Shown here: positions 19,047 through 27,576 of the stretch, piece by piece
Numbering within the stretch: the first letter of the stretch is position 1
Layout: the number at the start of each line of letters is the position of its first letter
Assembly (NCBI RefSeq): GCF_011290685.1
Contig: NZ_JAANYN010000007.1
Coordinates: forward strand, 242,614-306,613
Source of the DNA: Cyclobacterium plantarum
GTDB lineage: Bacteria > Bacteroidota > Bacteroidia > Cytophagales > Cyclobacteriaceae
Direction: 5' to 3'
Length of the DNA stretch: 64,000 nucleotides
Position numbers and translations under genes: made by a program
Notes under the pieces: model-generated
Told to the model about the DNA's origin: nothing
Seen by the model: the letters and a program-made list of their open reading frames with translations, nothing else
Databases searched by the model: none

Positions 19047-20843
19047 ATGACCCATCCAAAATCCATTGCTGTATTGCCCTTTGTTAACACAAGCCCCGGA
19101 AAGGAAAATGAGTTTTTCTGCGATGGTATCACGGAGGAAATCATCAATGCCCTGGCCAAAATCGAGCAACTCAAAGTCACATCCAGGACTTCCAGCTTTT
19201 TCTTCAAGGGGAAAAATCTCCCGCTGGCAGAAATTGGGAGGGAATTGGGGGTAGCGAACCTACTCGAAGGAAGCCTACGGGTAAGTGGCGACCGCTTGCG
19301 CATCAGCGCTCAGTTGATCAACGTGTCGGATGATTCCCATTTCTGGTCCGAAAGCTGGGACCGAAAACTGGAAGACATTTTCGCCATACAAGATGAGATC
19401 AGCCTTCGGATAGCAGACAAATTACGCGAACATGTCGGCCACCTGAACATCGCCGATCAGCTCGTACAGGCCCCTACCGGGAAGGTGGAGGCCTACCGGT
19501 ACTACCTGCAGGGGAAATCACTTTTTAACAAGTGGAATCCCGAACACGCCAACCAGGCCATCGGGTATTTTGAAAAGGCCCTCCAGATTGATCCCGACCT
19601 GATCGACGCACACACCGGACTGGCCGATGCCTACAGTTTTTTGGCGGTTGCCGGCTTTGCTCCGCGCGAAATTGCCTGGGCCAAGGCCATCGAGTCCATT
19701 CAGCGGGCCAAAGCCCTTGATCCCCAAAATGCGCCACTCAACTACCTCCTTGCCAATCAGGCTTTCTTCACCGAAGCTGACTTTGGCCAGTCCATGCAGT
19801 TTGCCCGGCAAGCCATCGCCAGTAAACCTACCTATGCCGAAGGGCATCAGTTTCTGGCATTTCTTTTTATGCTCAGGGACGATATGAAAAAGGCTGGAGA
19901 GCATTTGCGCTATGCCCGATCCATAGATCCACTTAACCCGGAAACAAAATTTTACCAGGCGTATTTTTTGTATCGTTCTCGATCCTTTGATGAGGCAGAA
20001 GTATTACTCGAGCAGCTATTGGAAGAAAACCCCAAAAGCCTACCGGCGCTCATTACGCTGATTTATGTGCTTTTGAAAACTGGTGCATACGATCGGGCAG
20101 AGGCACTTATTGCTGACCGAAACCCTGATGAAATCATGCCGGATGAAAAATTGGGGTTGGCCTGCCTGCTTCGGGTGATGCAAGGAGCCGCAGAAGAATA
20201 TCCTGCTCTGCTGACCGAATTGGAAACGAATGCTTCCGGAGATACATCCTTCCAGGCGCATGCGTATTTATTTTTAGTATACTGTGCACTTCATCGGGAA
20301 GACCAGGCGTTTTCCGTCCTGGAAAAACTATTCCAAAAACACTCATCCATTCTCTTACTTACCTTTGGGGATCCGCTAGCCGACTACCTGCGAGGTAGTT
20401 CTCGTTTTGAGGCCTACCGGCAGCGGATATATGCCGATATCACGCCGACCGTCGCTTCTCCCAGGCGGAACAGTGCCGAACTCAGCGAAAGGGAGGCAGA
20501 AGCGTACCTTCGGAAATTGGCTGACTTTATGGAAACAGAGAGCCCCTTCCTTGACCCTTCTCTTTCCCTTCGTTCTCTGGCAAACCTACTGGAAATGCAC
20601 CCCAACCAACTGTCATGGCTGCTCAACGAAAAGCAAGGCAAAAACTTCAACGCCTATATCAATAGGTTCCGAGTGGACCATTTTAAAAAACTGCTGGCAG
20701 ATCCCCGCAATACAAGCATTTCCCTGATCGGACTTGCCTACGAGAGCGGCTTCAATTCCAAAACGGTATTCAATACCGTATTCAAAAAGGAGACCGGGAT
20801 GACCCCCAAAGAATTTCATAAAAACAGCGGTTTATCGGATTAA
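19047..20843 (+). CDS. Cytosolic TolB-like/TPR regulator with C-terminal AraC HTH
   Basis: A 598-residue one-component regulator without TM segments. Residues 1 to about 135 form the TolB-N-like domain (SIAVLPFVNTSPGKENEFFCDGITEEIINAL; VANLLEGSLRVSGDRLRISAQL) of the type found in FlgO/CadC-like sensors. Residues about 150-440 are TPR repeats. About 480-598 is an AraC HTH pair ending NTVFKKETGMTPKEFHK. It presumably senses a cytosolic cue and acts on the operator/promoter directly downstream (20844-20941), which controls the five-gene cluster; that target is inferred from position. Domain order is the reverse of the regulator at 37873-39921. Confidence 0.88.
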   Translation: MTHPKSIAVLPFVNTSPGKENEFFCDGITEEIINALAKIEQLKVTSRTSSFFFKGKNLPLAEIGRELGVANLLEGSLRVSGDRLRISAQLINVSDDSHFWSESWDRKLEDIFAIQDEISLRIADKLREHVGHLNIADQLVQAPTGKVEAYRYYLQGKSLFNKWNPEHANQAIGYFEKALQIDPDLIDAHTGLADAYSFLAVAGFAPREIAWAKAIESIQRAKALDPQNAPLNYLLANQAFFTEADFGQSMQFARQAIASKPTYAEGHQFLAFLFMLRDDMKKAGEHLRYARSIDPLNPETKFYQAYFLYRSRSFDEAEVLLEQLLEENPKSLPALITLIYVLLKTGAYDRAEALIADRNPDEIMPDEKLGLACLLRVMQGAAEEYPALLTELETNASGDTSFQAHAYLFLVYCALHREDQAFSVLEKLFQKHSSILLLTFGDPLADYLRGSSRFEAYRQRIYADITPTVASPRRNSAELSEREAEAYLRKLADFMETESPFLDPSLSLRSLANLLEMHPNQLSWLLNEKQGKNFNAYINRFRVDHFKKLLADPRNTSISLIGLAYESGFNSKTVFNTVFKKETGMTPKEFHKNSGLSD

Positions 20844-20941
20844 TTGGTTCCAAATTATAATTCCGAACCCCTTTTTACTTTTCCCGAACCTTTGTGACGC
20901 TTCATTGGCCCAACTTTGTTCCGAATCAACAAGGTAATGTC
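20844..20941 (+). promoter_or_regulatory. AraC-type operator and core promoter, copy A
   Basis: Contains the direct repeat CCGAACC at 20863 and 20884 (21 bp apart, two helix turns) and a related CCAAA at 20850. TTTG at 20891 and CAACTTTG at 20911-20918 resemble a Bacteroidota -33/-7 pair. A second copy lies at 32715-32810; the first 26 bases agree at 23 positions, and every landmark, down to the ATG, keeps its spacing to within 2 bp. Confidence 0.7.
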
Positions 20942-21982
20942 ATGAACAACGAGAAAATGGAAGCCATCAGGGCCACGGGATACGGCCCTGCTTCCGTGCT
21001 GAAATTACAAAAAGTCAGCAGGCCCCTTCCTGGTCGGGATGAAGTTTTGGTGAAAGTGATTACCTCATCGGCTACTACAGCAGACGCCATGATGCGAAGC
21101 GGCAAGCCCTGGTTGGCACGTCTTTTTCTAGGGCTACGAAAGCCAAAAAACGACATACCGGGAACCGGATTTGCCGGATACGTAGCAGAAATAGGAGCCG
21201 AAGTCCGCAATTTCCAGGTAGGGGACCGGGTTTTTGGGGAAACCACCCTTGGGTTTGGCGCCAATGCCGAATACCTGGCCCTAAAGGCCAGCGGGGTCTT
21301 ACTGCCCCTTCCGGAATCATTGGGTTTTTCCGAGGCAGCCACCTTCAGTGATGGCCACCTGACTTCGTATAATTTCCTGAAGCGTCTCGGAAAGGTGAAA
21401 AAGGGGGATCAGGTATTGATCAACGGAGCCTCAGGAAGCCTTGGCACGGCTGCCGTTCAGATTGCCAGCCACCTGGGAGCCGAGGTGACCGCTGTATGCA
21501 GCGGTAAGAACGCCGGTCTGGTGAAATCACTGGGAGCCAGCCATGTGGTGGACTACACCAAGGAGGATTTCACACGTGGCGACAATTGTTACGATCTCAT
21601 TTTTGATACCCTGGGCAAACGCTCCTTTACGGACTGCAAGCGGGTATTGAAAAAACACGCTACCTACTATTCGCCGGTATTGAAATTTTCCTTGTTGGTT
21701 AAAATGCTCTACACGCGTTATTTTTCTTCCAGGAAAGCGGTGTTCGAAGCTACCGGCATGCTTTCGGACGAACAACTTCGCAGTCTTTTGGCCGAGGTCC
21801 TGGAACTTCAGCAAGCAGGCAAACTCCGGACCGTGATCGACCGGCAATATCCGCTGGCCAGGCTTTCCGAAGCACACCAATACATCGAAAGCGGTCACAA
21901 AAAAGGGAATTTACTAATTATTAACTCGGATGATTTTTCATCCTTTCAATCAAATTCAATTCTTAAACAACAAACAACATGA
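20942..21982 (+). CDS. MDR-family NAD(P)-dependent oxidoreductase (quinone-reductase type)
   Basis: A 346-residue zinc-independent medium-chain dehydrogenase. N-terminal GroES-like part: MEAIRATGYGPASVLKL, VKVITSSATTADAMMRSGKP, GTGFAGYVAEIG. The Rossmann part has VLINGASGSLGTAAVQIA and the C-terminal dimer segment VIDRQYPLARLSEAHQYI. No zinc ligands are evident. It probably reduces quinones or reactive carbonyls. The ATG at 20942 is used because the preceding frame runs through the promoter. Its stop overlaps the next start as ATGA, so translation is coupled. Confidence 0.9.
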   Translation: MNNEKMEAIRATGYGPASVLKLQKVSRPLPGRDEVLVKVITSSATTADAMMRSGKPWLARLFLGLRKPKNDIPGTGFAGYVAEIGAEVRNFQVGDRVFGETTLGFGANAEYLALKASGVLLPLPESLGFSEAATFSDGHLTSYNFLKRLGKVKKGDQVLINGASGSLGTAAVQIASHLGAEVTAVCSGKNAGLVKSLGASHVVDYTKEDFTRGDNCYDLIFDTLGKRSFTDCKRVLKKHATYYSPVLKFSLLVKMLYTRYFSSRKAVFEATGMLSDEQLRSLLAEVLELQQAGKLRTVIDRQYPLARLSEAHQYIESGHKKGNLLIINSDDFSSFQSNSILKQQTT

Positions 21983-22350
21983 AAAACGTACGAAATGCAG
22001 TTATTGCCCTGACTTTAGTTGTCGGGCTGGGATCTTGTGGGGTCAATCAGGCCTGGATTTTAAACCAAAACCAAAACAGTACCGAAGTACATCTGGGCAG
22101 CAATAATTTCGAGGTACTGGGACAAGTAAAAGGATCGTCAACAGTCGACTATGTACTGATTTTCGGCGGGACGAATCGGACAAACCTCTATAACGAAGCC
22201 TATGCGGCCATGCTAAAAGAGGCAGATTTGACATCCGGTAGCCGTACCATTACCAATATTCTTACCGAAGAACATGTGGGGGGTGTTCCTCCGTTTTACT
22301 ACAAGCGAACCTTGACAGTCAGCGGAACCGTGGTGGAATTCACCGAGTAA
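21979..22350 (+). CDS. Small lipoprotein, paralogue of the one at 9650
   Basis: A 123-residue lipoprotein, the same length as the 9650 copy and sharing the lipobox GLGSCGVNQ, LNQNQN, LGSNNF, DLTSGSR and VSGTVVEF. It starts inside the stop codon of the oxidoreductase gene. A small surface or periplasmic protein in an operon with a reductase, two membrane proteins and an amidohydrolase; its role is unknown. Confidence 0.78.
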   Translation: MKNVRNAVIALTLVVGLGSCGVNQAWILNQNQNSTEVHLGSNNFEVLGQVKGSSTVDYVLIFGGTNRTNLYNEAYAAMLKEADLTSGSRTITNILTEEHVGGVPPFYYKRTLTVSGTVVEFTE

Positions 22351-22373
22351 ATGGGGTTAAAGTGTATTTTACA

Positions 22374-23096
22374 ATGAATCCACTATCTGGAATATCGGAA
22401 AGAAAAGCGTACATGAGGCGAACAGGCCTCATGTACCTTCTGGTAATCGTTTTTGCTGGCTTCAGTCAGGGCTACATCCGCAGCAGTTTGATCGTTCCGG
22501 ATGATGCGGCGGCCACTTCCCTGAATATCGCTGGCGAGGAAGCATTGTTTCGCCTGGGATTGGTACTTGATCTGATAGCTTTTTTGCTGGATGCGATCAT
22601 TTCGATCTTGTTATTCAAGCTGTTTCGAACCTATGGGCAGACGCTGGCGATGACGGCAATGGTGTTGCGACTACTAGCCCACCCGGCTATAGGCAGCTTG
22701 AATCTTCTTAATCACTACCTGGCCTTACAGGCAGCTCTGGCACCGGATTTCCTGGCTGGATTTGACGGACCGCAACTTCAATCTATGAGCCTTCTCTTTA
22801 TGGAGGCGCACCGTATAGGCTATCTGATTGCAGGAGTGTTTTTTGGTCTTCACTGTCTGCTTTTAGGGCTCCTGCTTTACCGCTCTTCACTACCGGGTTG
22901 GTTAGGAATCTTGATGATTTTGGCAGGAATAGGCTACGAAATGGAAGCCTTTGGCGATCTTCTGTTTCCCGGTAATGAAGAATGGCTCGCAGTTCTGGTG
23001 GGACTGACGGCTGTACTGGGAGAGGTTACGCTCACCGCCTATTTGTTGATAAAAGGATTCCTTATGAGTAAATTGAATGCGGATGATGTCAAATAA
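22374..23096 (+). CDS. DUF4386 membrane protein, first of two
   Basis: A 240-residue integral membrane protein with about six TM segments, starting at the ATG 22374 (a GTG at 22362 is also in frame). The pattern RTGLMYLLVIVFAGFSQGYIR, then HRIGYLIAGVFFGLHCLLLG and GWLGILMILAGIGYEMEAF, fits DUF4386, a Bacteroidota-rich family of unknown function. It overlaps the next gene by about 11 bp. The two neighbours are probably related by duplication and divergence. Confidence 0.8.
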   Translation: MNPLSGISERKAYMRRTGLMYLLVIVFAGFSQGYIRSSLIVPDDAAATSLNIAGEEALFRLGLVLDLIAFLLDAIISILLFKLFRTYGQTLAMTAMVLRLLAHPAIGSLNLLNHYLALQAALAPDFLAGFDGPQLQSMSLLFMEAHRIGYLIAGVFFGLHCLLLGLLLYRSSLPGWLGILMILAGIGYEMEAFGDLLFPGNEEWLAVLVGLTAVLGEVTLTAYLLIKGFLMSKLNADDVK

Positions 23097-23775
23097 ACGA
23101 AAAATGGCCATTATTTCCGGGCTAGCCCTCATCGCGATGGCCCTGGCAGCTGGGTACGCGTATGGCTATGTGTACGGAGGCCTGATCGACATGAAGAGCC
23201 CGCAGGATACGTATCGAAACCTGCAGTCATCAGGTACGCTATTTCGCAATGGAATGGTGGCATGGGGAGCGATTGTGGTATTGGACCTGTTGGTAGCAGG
23301 TAGTTTACACGGATTTCTGAAAGAAGTTCATTTCCGTCTTTCGGTACTCACCGCCCTGATCCGGGTACTATATGCATTCATATTGCTGGCTGCAGTTGTC
23401 CATTTGGTGGATGCCATATCCCTCGTGGAGGCCGCTGCAGGTGCCACTGAAGTTATGCTGGCGCTGCAGCGTTTTGAAACGATCTGGTCCCAGGGTTTGA
23501 TTCTGTTTGGCTTTCACCTGTTGGGTCTGGGTTTGCTGGTAATTAGGGATAGCAGAATACCTTCCATCTTCGGCTGGTTGCTGCTCTTTGCCGGTTGCTG
23601 TTACACGGGAATACACATGGCCAAATTCGGTCTCCCCGACCATGCACAACAGATCGAAATTACCGAAATGATTGCAAGCCTTCCGATGGCCTTTGCAGAG
23701 ATTGGCTTTGCATTCTGGCTGCTTTTCCGGGCTGGCCGGCAGCGCTTTTCCCCACCATTTACCGCATTATCATGA
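23086..23775 (+). CDS. DUF4386-like membrane protein, second of two
   Basis: A 229-residue membrane protein with about six TM segments (start 23086; in-frame ATGs also at 23077 and 23083). It follows the same plan as its upstream neighbour: an N-terminal TM, a long first loop (MKSPQDTYRNLQSS), and a late pair of TMs with QGLILFGFHLLGLGLLV and GWLLLFAGCCYTGI. Its stop overlaps the amidohydrolase start by ATGA. Confidence 0.75.
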   Translation: MSNKRKMAIISGLALIAMALAAGYAYGYVYGGLIDMKSPQDTYRNLQSSGTLFRNGMVAWGAIVVLDLLVAGSLHGFLKEVHFRLSVLTALIRVLYAFILLAAVVHLVDAISLVEAAAGATEVMLALQRFETIWSQGLILFGFHLLGLGLLVIRDSRIPSIFGWLLLFAGCCYTGIHMAKFGLPDHAQQIEITEMIASLPMAFAEIGFAFWLLFRAGRQRFSPPFTALS

Positions 23776-25205
23776 AACGAGTTAAAAAAATAAGCCGGGT
23801 AGCCGGCGGCCTGCTCTTGCTGATTTTGTTGATGGTTTTCGCCATGATGTATCAGGAGCAACGGAGCCTTTCCTATCTGAAAATAGCGAAGCATCCCGGA
23901 TTTCAGCAACGCGATTACCTGATCAAAAACGTGCAGATTGTACCCATGACCGCCGATACCGTGCTAGCCGATCAGATGGTACACATACAGGATGGCCTTA
24001 TCGTCGAAATCGCTCCTCAAATTGAGTCCTCGGGAATACCGGTAATTGATGGGGGAAACGGGTACCTGATGCCCGGTTTGACTGACATGCACGTTCACGT
24101 GTGGGATGCCCAGGAGTTGGGCATGTACCTGGCCAATGGGGTGACTTCTGTGCGTAACCTCTGGGGGCAACCCATGCACCTGCGAATGAAGAAATCTATC
24201 CACGCGGGCGAATTGCTGGCTCCGGACTTCTATACCTCCGGACCCAAGCTGACCGGACCCGACTATCATGGAAACGATAACCTGCAGCTGGTTTCCGTTG
24301 CCGAGGCCCGGAAAAAGGTAGCAAGCTACAAAGCGCGGGGCTATGATTTTATCAAGACCTACAACGGGCTGACGCCGGAGCTTTTCGAGGCCATTTTGGA
24401 GGAGTGCCGGATACAAGATATGGACATCGCCGCCCATCCCACTGCGGCCATTCCCTATGCTGCGCACTTGCGCCCGGAAATTATTAGCGTGGAGCACACC
24501 GAGGACATTGTGCAACAGGCCCTGAACTACCAGTTGGATACTGCCGGTCTGGACCGGGTAGTAGCGGACTACGCTTCCTTTCCCTCGGCAGCACACTGTC
24601 CTACACTGGTCGTGTATTACAATATCTACCGTTTATTGACGGAAGAAGGCATTTTGAATTCCAGTGAGGTAGACTTTATGAATCCGCTGATCCGAATGGT
24701 CGATAGCGAAGCCCAGTACCAGCGCTGGTCAGCGGCAGCAAAAAGTGACTCCTTGTTAGCAGACAAGATTCTGGCGCAGCACCGCTTTCACCTGCTTGCG
24801 GTTCGCAAACTGCAGGAGGCAGGTGTCAACCTGGTCGCCGGTACCGATGCCGGCATTGGCATCACTCCGGCCGGTGTCTCCATGCATCAGGAGCTGGCCT
24901 TCTATCGGGAAGCTGGAATGAGCCCCTTTGAGGCGTTAAAGACTGCTACCGTCAATCCCGCCAAAACGCATGCGTTTCTGGCCAATACCGGAACGGTGGA
25001 AGTGGGCAGGAAGGCCAACCTGGTGTTGTTGCAGAGCAATCCGCTGATAGATCCGGCCACGCTTCGGAAACCGCTGGGGGTATGGGTAGGCGGGCGTTAC
25101 ATTCCCCGGGAACAGTTGGAGGCGTTTACCGGTCATGCCCGGGATCGGAAAAATTTGCTGCCTTCCGCCTTGCGTTACGCGGAATATTTACTGCGGGAAC
25201 GCTGA
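23772..25205 (+). CDS. Membrane-anchored amidohydrolase-superfamily enzyme
   Basis: A 477-residue protein starting at the ATG that overlaps the preceding stop. An N-terminal signal-anchor (about residues 8-27) precedes the metal-dependent hydrolase barrel. Visible ligands are His107 and His109 in DMHVHVW, the later His in IAAHPT and SVEHTED, and the Asp in VAGTDAG. TATVNPAK and a GTVEVGRKANLVLL beta-sandwich end the fold, as in imidazolonepropionase-like enzymes and metal-dependent prolidases. The substrate is unknown; the location is probably periplasmic or membrane-bound. It closes the five-gene cluster. Confidence 0.88.
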   Translation: MKRVKKISRVAGGLLLLILLMVFAMMYQEQRSLSYLKIAKHPGFQQRDYLIKNVQIVPMTADTVLADQMVHIQDGLIVEIAPQIESSGIPVIDGGNGYLMPGLTDMHVHVWDAQELGMYLANGVTSVRNLWGQPMHLRMKKSIHAGELLAPDFYTSGPKLTGPDYHGNDNLQLVSVAEARKKVASYKARGYDFIKTYNGLTPELFEAILEECRIQDMDIAAHPTAAIPYAAHLRPEIISVEHTEDIVQQALNYQLDTAGLDRVVADYASFPSAAHCPTLVVYYNIYRLLTEEGILNSSEVDFMNPLIRMVDSEAQYQRWSAAAKSDSLLADKILAQHRFHLLAVRKLQEAGVNLVAGTDAGIGITPAGVSMHQELAFYREAGMSPFEALKTATVNPAKTHAFLANTGTVEVGRKANLVLLQSNPLIDPATLRKPLGVWVGGRYIPREQLEAFTGHARDRKNLLPSALRYAEYLLRER

Positions 25206-25510
25206 GGCTGGTGGTCCTTAAGTTTTGGCGATGGAGTGATCGGGCTGAAAGTTAATACTGAATCCTGTTCGTAACCGGTCGTTCTATTGGATTGAAACAT
25301 TCGAAAAAAGCAAAAGATAGAGTCGGGAACGAGTACTTTTTGGTGCCAAATGGTTTCTTTAATGATGAAAAACCGGGGCAGGAGATCACTTCAAATTTGA
25401 GCACATTCAGTTCGCCTGATATTCGGTTTCATGCCAGACATAGAGTGATCATATTTAGCATATTGAGATTTCCCGTAGTTGTTGGTTTAGTTATTTACTA
25501 AATTTGCATA
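25206..25510. other. Intergenic, no gene recognised
   Basis: 305 bp between the amidohydrolase and the DUF488 cassette. A plus-strand frame at 25292-25501 lacks homology and was not called. This is where the base composition falls from mid-50s to mid-30s percent GC (hand counts of single lines), so it may hold one edge of an inserted cassette. Confidence 0.4.
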
Positions 25511-26407
25511 ATGTATTATCGGAGGAAATTGTTATTAGGAATTTTAGAGGAGTTTGGCGGAGCTTTGTCACATACAAAACTTCAAAAAATACTCTTGTTG
25601 GTAACGAGAAAGCAGCATGAGAAGTCTTTTGATTTTGTCCCTTTTAAATATGGGAGCTTTTCTTTTCAAGCCAACCAAGATTTATCTACACTTTCCAAGA
25701 AGGAAATTATCATCAACAAAACAAAGGCGCGTGGTTCCGATTGGATTATAAACTCCGAGGAACCCTTCTTTACAACGCTAAAAAAAGAAGATAAAGCTGC
25801 AATTAAGCAGACCAAGGAAGAAATCGCTCATCTCAATCAGAAGGAACTGGTAAAGTACACCTACATTAAATATCCTTATTTCGCAATCAAAAGCCAGATT
25901 GTTGATGATCTGTTGACTGACAAAGAACGTGAACAGGTTCACGCACAAAAAAGAAGTTTCGACGACCCCGCATTTTTCACAATTGGATATGAAGGTATAA
26001 GTCTAGAGACTTACTTGAACAAACTCATAATCAATGACGTAAAATTACTTTGTGATGTTCGTAAAAATCCACTGAGTATGAAATATGGGTTTTCAAAGAA
26101 GCAGTTGAAGGGAGCCTGTGAAAGTGTTGGAATTGAATATCAACACATTCCGCAATTAGGTATAGACTCGGAAAAGAGGGCTGATTTAAAAACGATGAAT
26201 GACTATAACAAACTTTTTGATGATTACGAAAGGACCACTCTTGTTGAAAACAGTGTTCAATTAGATGAACTTTTTAAGCTGGCTGAAAAATATCGCCGCA
26301 TTGCCATTACCTGTTTTGAGAAAGAACCATGTATGTGCCATAGAAGTAGAGTGGCTGATGCTCTTAAAAAGCTTCCAACATGGGACATTGATCAGAAAAA
26401 TCTATAA
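25511..26407 (+). CDS. DUF488 protein with N-terminal Panacea-like domain
   Basis: A 298-residue protein. Residues 1 to about 75 (LGILEEFGGALSHTKLQKIL; FVPFKYGSFSF) resemble the small helical domain found fused to DUF488 and related to Panacea/SocA-type modules. Residues about 155-290 are DUF488: FFTIGYEGIS, CDVRKNPLSMKYGFSK, and the Cys-rich end CFEKEPCMCHRSRV. The DUF488 fold recurs in genome-conflict and DNA-modification loci, but no enzymatic activity is settled. It overlaps the next gene by one base (TAATG). Confidence 0.75.
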   Translation: MYYRRKLLLGILEEFGGALSHTKLQKILLLVTRKQHEKSFDFVPFKYGSFSFQANQDLSTLSKKEIIINKTKARGSDWIINSEEPFFTTLKKEDKAAIKQTKEEIAHLNQKELVKYTYIKYPYFAIKSQIVDDLLTDKEREQVHAQKRSFDDPAFFTIGYEGISLETYLNKLIINDVKLLCDVRKNPLSMKYGFSKKQLKGACESVGIEYQHIPQLGIDSEKRADLKTMNDYNKLFDDYERTTLVENSVQLDELFKLAEKYRRIAITCFEKEPCMCHRSRVADALKKLPTWDIDQKNL

Positions 26408-27225
26408 TGCCCAAGGAGAAAGTATTAATCACCGTAAAAACCTATCCATCACTTTCTGCAAAATATGATGAACTTGTTTGTACTGCAGGTTTCAAAGAAG
26501 ACGGGTCATGGATTAGAATTTACCCAGTGCAGTTTCGGAAAAGGAACTACAGCCAGCAATATTCTAAGTATCAATGGATTGAAATCGACCTTGTAAAGAA
26601 CACCAGTGATTTTAGAAAAGAAAGTTATCGTCCAGTAAGTCATGAAACTGAGATAAAAATTGTGGGTGAAATCAAACCTGACGGTGATGATTGGAAGGAA
26701 AGAAGAAAGGTTGTTTTAAATAAAATCTATAAGAGCTTAAGCAAATTGATAGCTGAGGCCAAGAATAAAGAAATTGGCACTTCATTGGCGGTGTTCAAGC
26801 CCTCTGAAATAGTTGGTCTTGAAATAAAGAAGGTGGATCGTGAATGGAGTAAGGAAAAGCTTGATAAACTGAATCAGCTCAACTTGTTTGAATTCGCTGA
26901 CAAAGAAGGAAAATTCGAAGTTGTTAAAAAACTTCCATACAAATTCTCATATAAGCTTAAGGACTCTGAAGGCACGACAAGTACCATGATGATAGAAGAT
27001 TGGGAAATTGGTCAACTTTATTGGAATTCGTTAAAAAGGCATGGTGGCGATGAAAGACTTGCTTGTGAAGACGTCAGGAAGAAATACATTGATGATTTCG
27101 CAAGGACTAAAGATCTGTTTTTATTTCTTGGAACCACGAAACTTCATCATAACACGGCTCCAAACCCATTTGTAATCATTGGAACATTTCACCCAAAACC
27201 GACAACTCAAACGTCTTTGTTTTAA
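26407..27225 (+). CDS. Partner of the DUF488 protein, unknown family
   Basis: A 272-residue soluble protein beginning VLITVKTYPSLSAKYDELVCTAG, followed by GSWIRIYPVQFR and KYQWIEIDL. The N-terminal third looks like a beta-rich fold, possibly OB-like, but I cannot name the family with certainty. It has no TM and no obvious nuclease or ATPase motif. It is translationally coupled to the DUF488 gene and shares its AT-richer composition, so the two form a cassette. I suspect a nucleic-acid-related function, from context only. Confidence 0.55.
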   Translation: MPKEKVLITVKTYPSLSAKYDELVCTAGFKEDGSWIRIYPVQFRKRNYSQQYSKYQWIEIDLVKNTSDFRKESYRPVSHETEIKIVGEIKPDGDDWKERRKVVLNKIYKSLSKLIAEAKNKEIGTSLAVFKPSEIVGLEIKKVDREWSKEKLDKLNQLNLFEFADKEGKFEVVKKLPYKFSYKLKDSEGTTSTMMIEDWEIGQLYWNSLKRHGGDERLACEDVRKKYIDDFARTKDLFLFLGTTKLHHNTAPNPFVIIGTFHPKPTTQTSLF

Positions 27226-27576
27226 AAGAAACGAGAAAAAAAGAATCGAGCAACTCGCCCAACTGGCAGCAAGGGGCGAAAAACTATCGGGGAGTTGATG
27301 TGAAAATATAGCGGCCGACAATCGGTACGCAACAGCAGCCCTTTTTAGGTACACCTTGCGCCGAACTCCCGCTGCCGTTGGCCCATCGGTATTTTTGCTG
27401 TATATTGAAGGCAGGGAAAAAGGAAGGGCTGTTCTCCTGAAGCATTTGTGCCTAACTGTGCTTGACGCAAAGGAAGACTCCTTGTCCATCCCGGGCAGAT
27501 GAAGGGGCCGATGAGGCAGTATGCAACCAGCCGGGTTTTTCTCCTTCTTTTTTACCGATTCAAAATCAAACTACCT
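27226..27576. other. Intergenic, no gene recognised
   Basis: 351 bp. The penicillin-acylase frame extends upstream to 27499 but without homology. No terminator, repeat or promoter was identified. GC rises again along this stretch. Confidence 0.4.
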
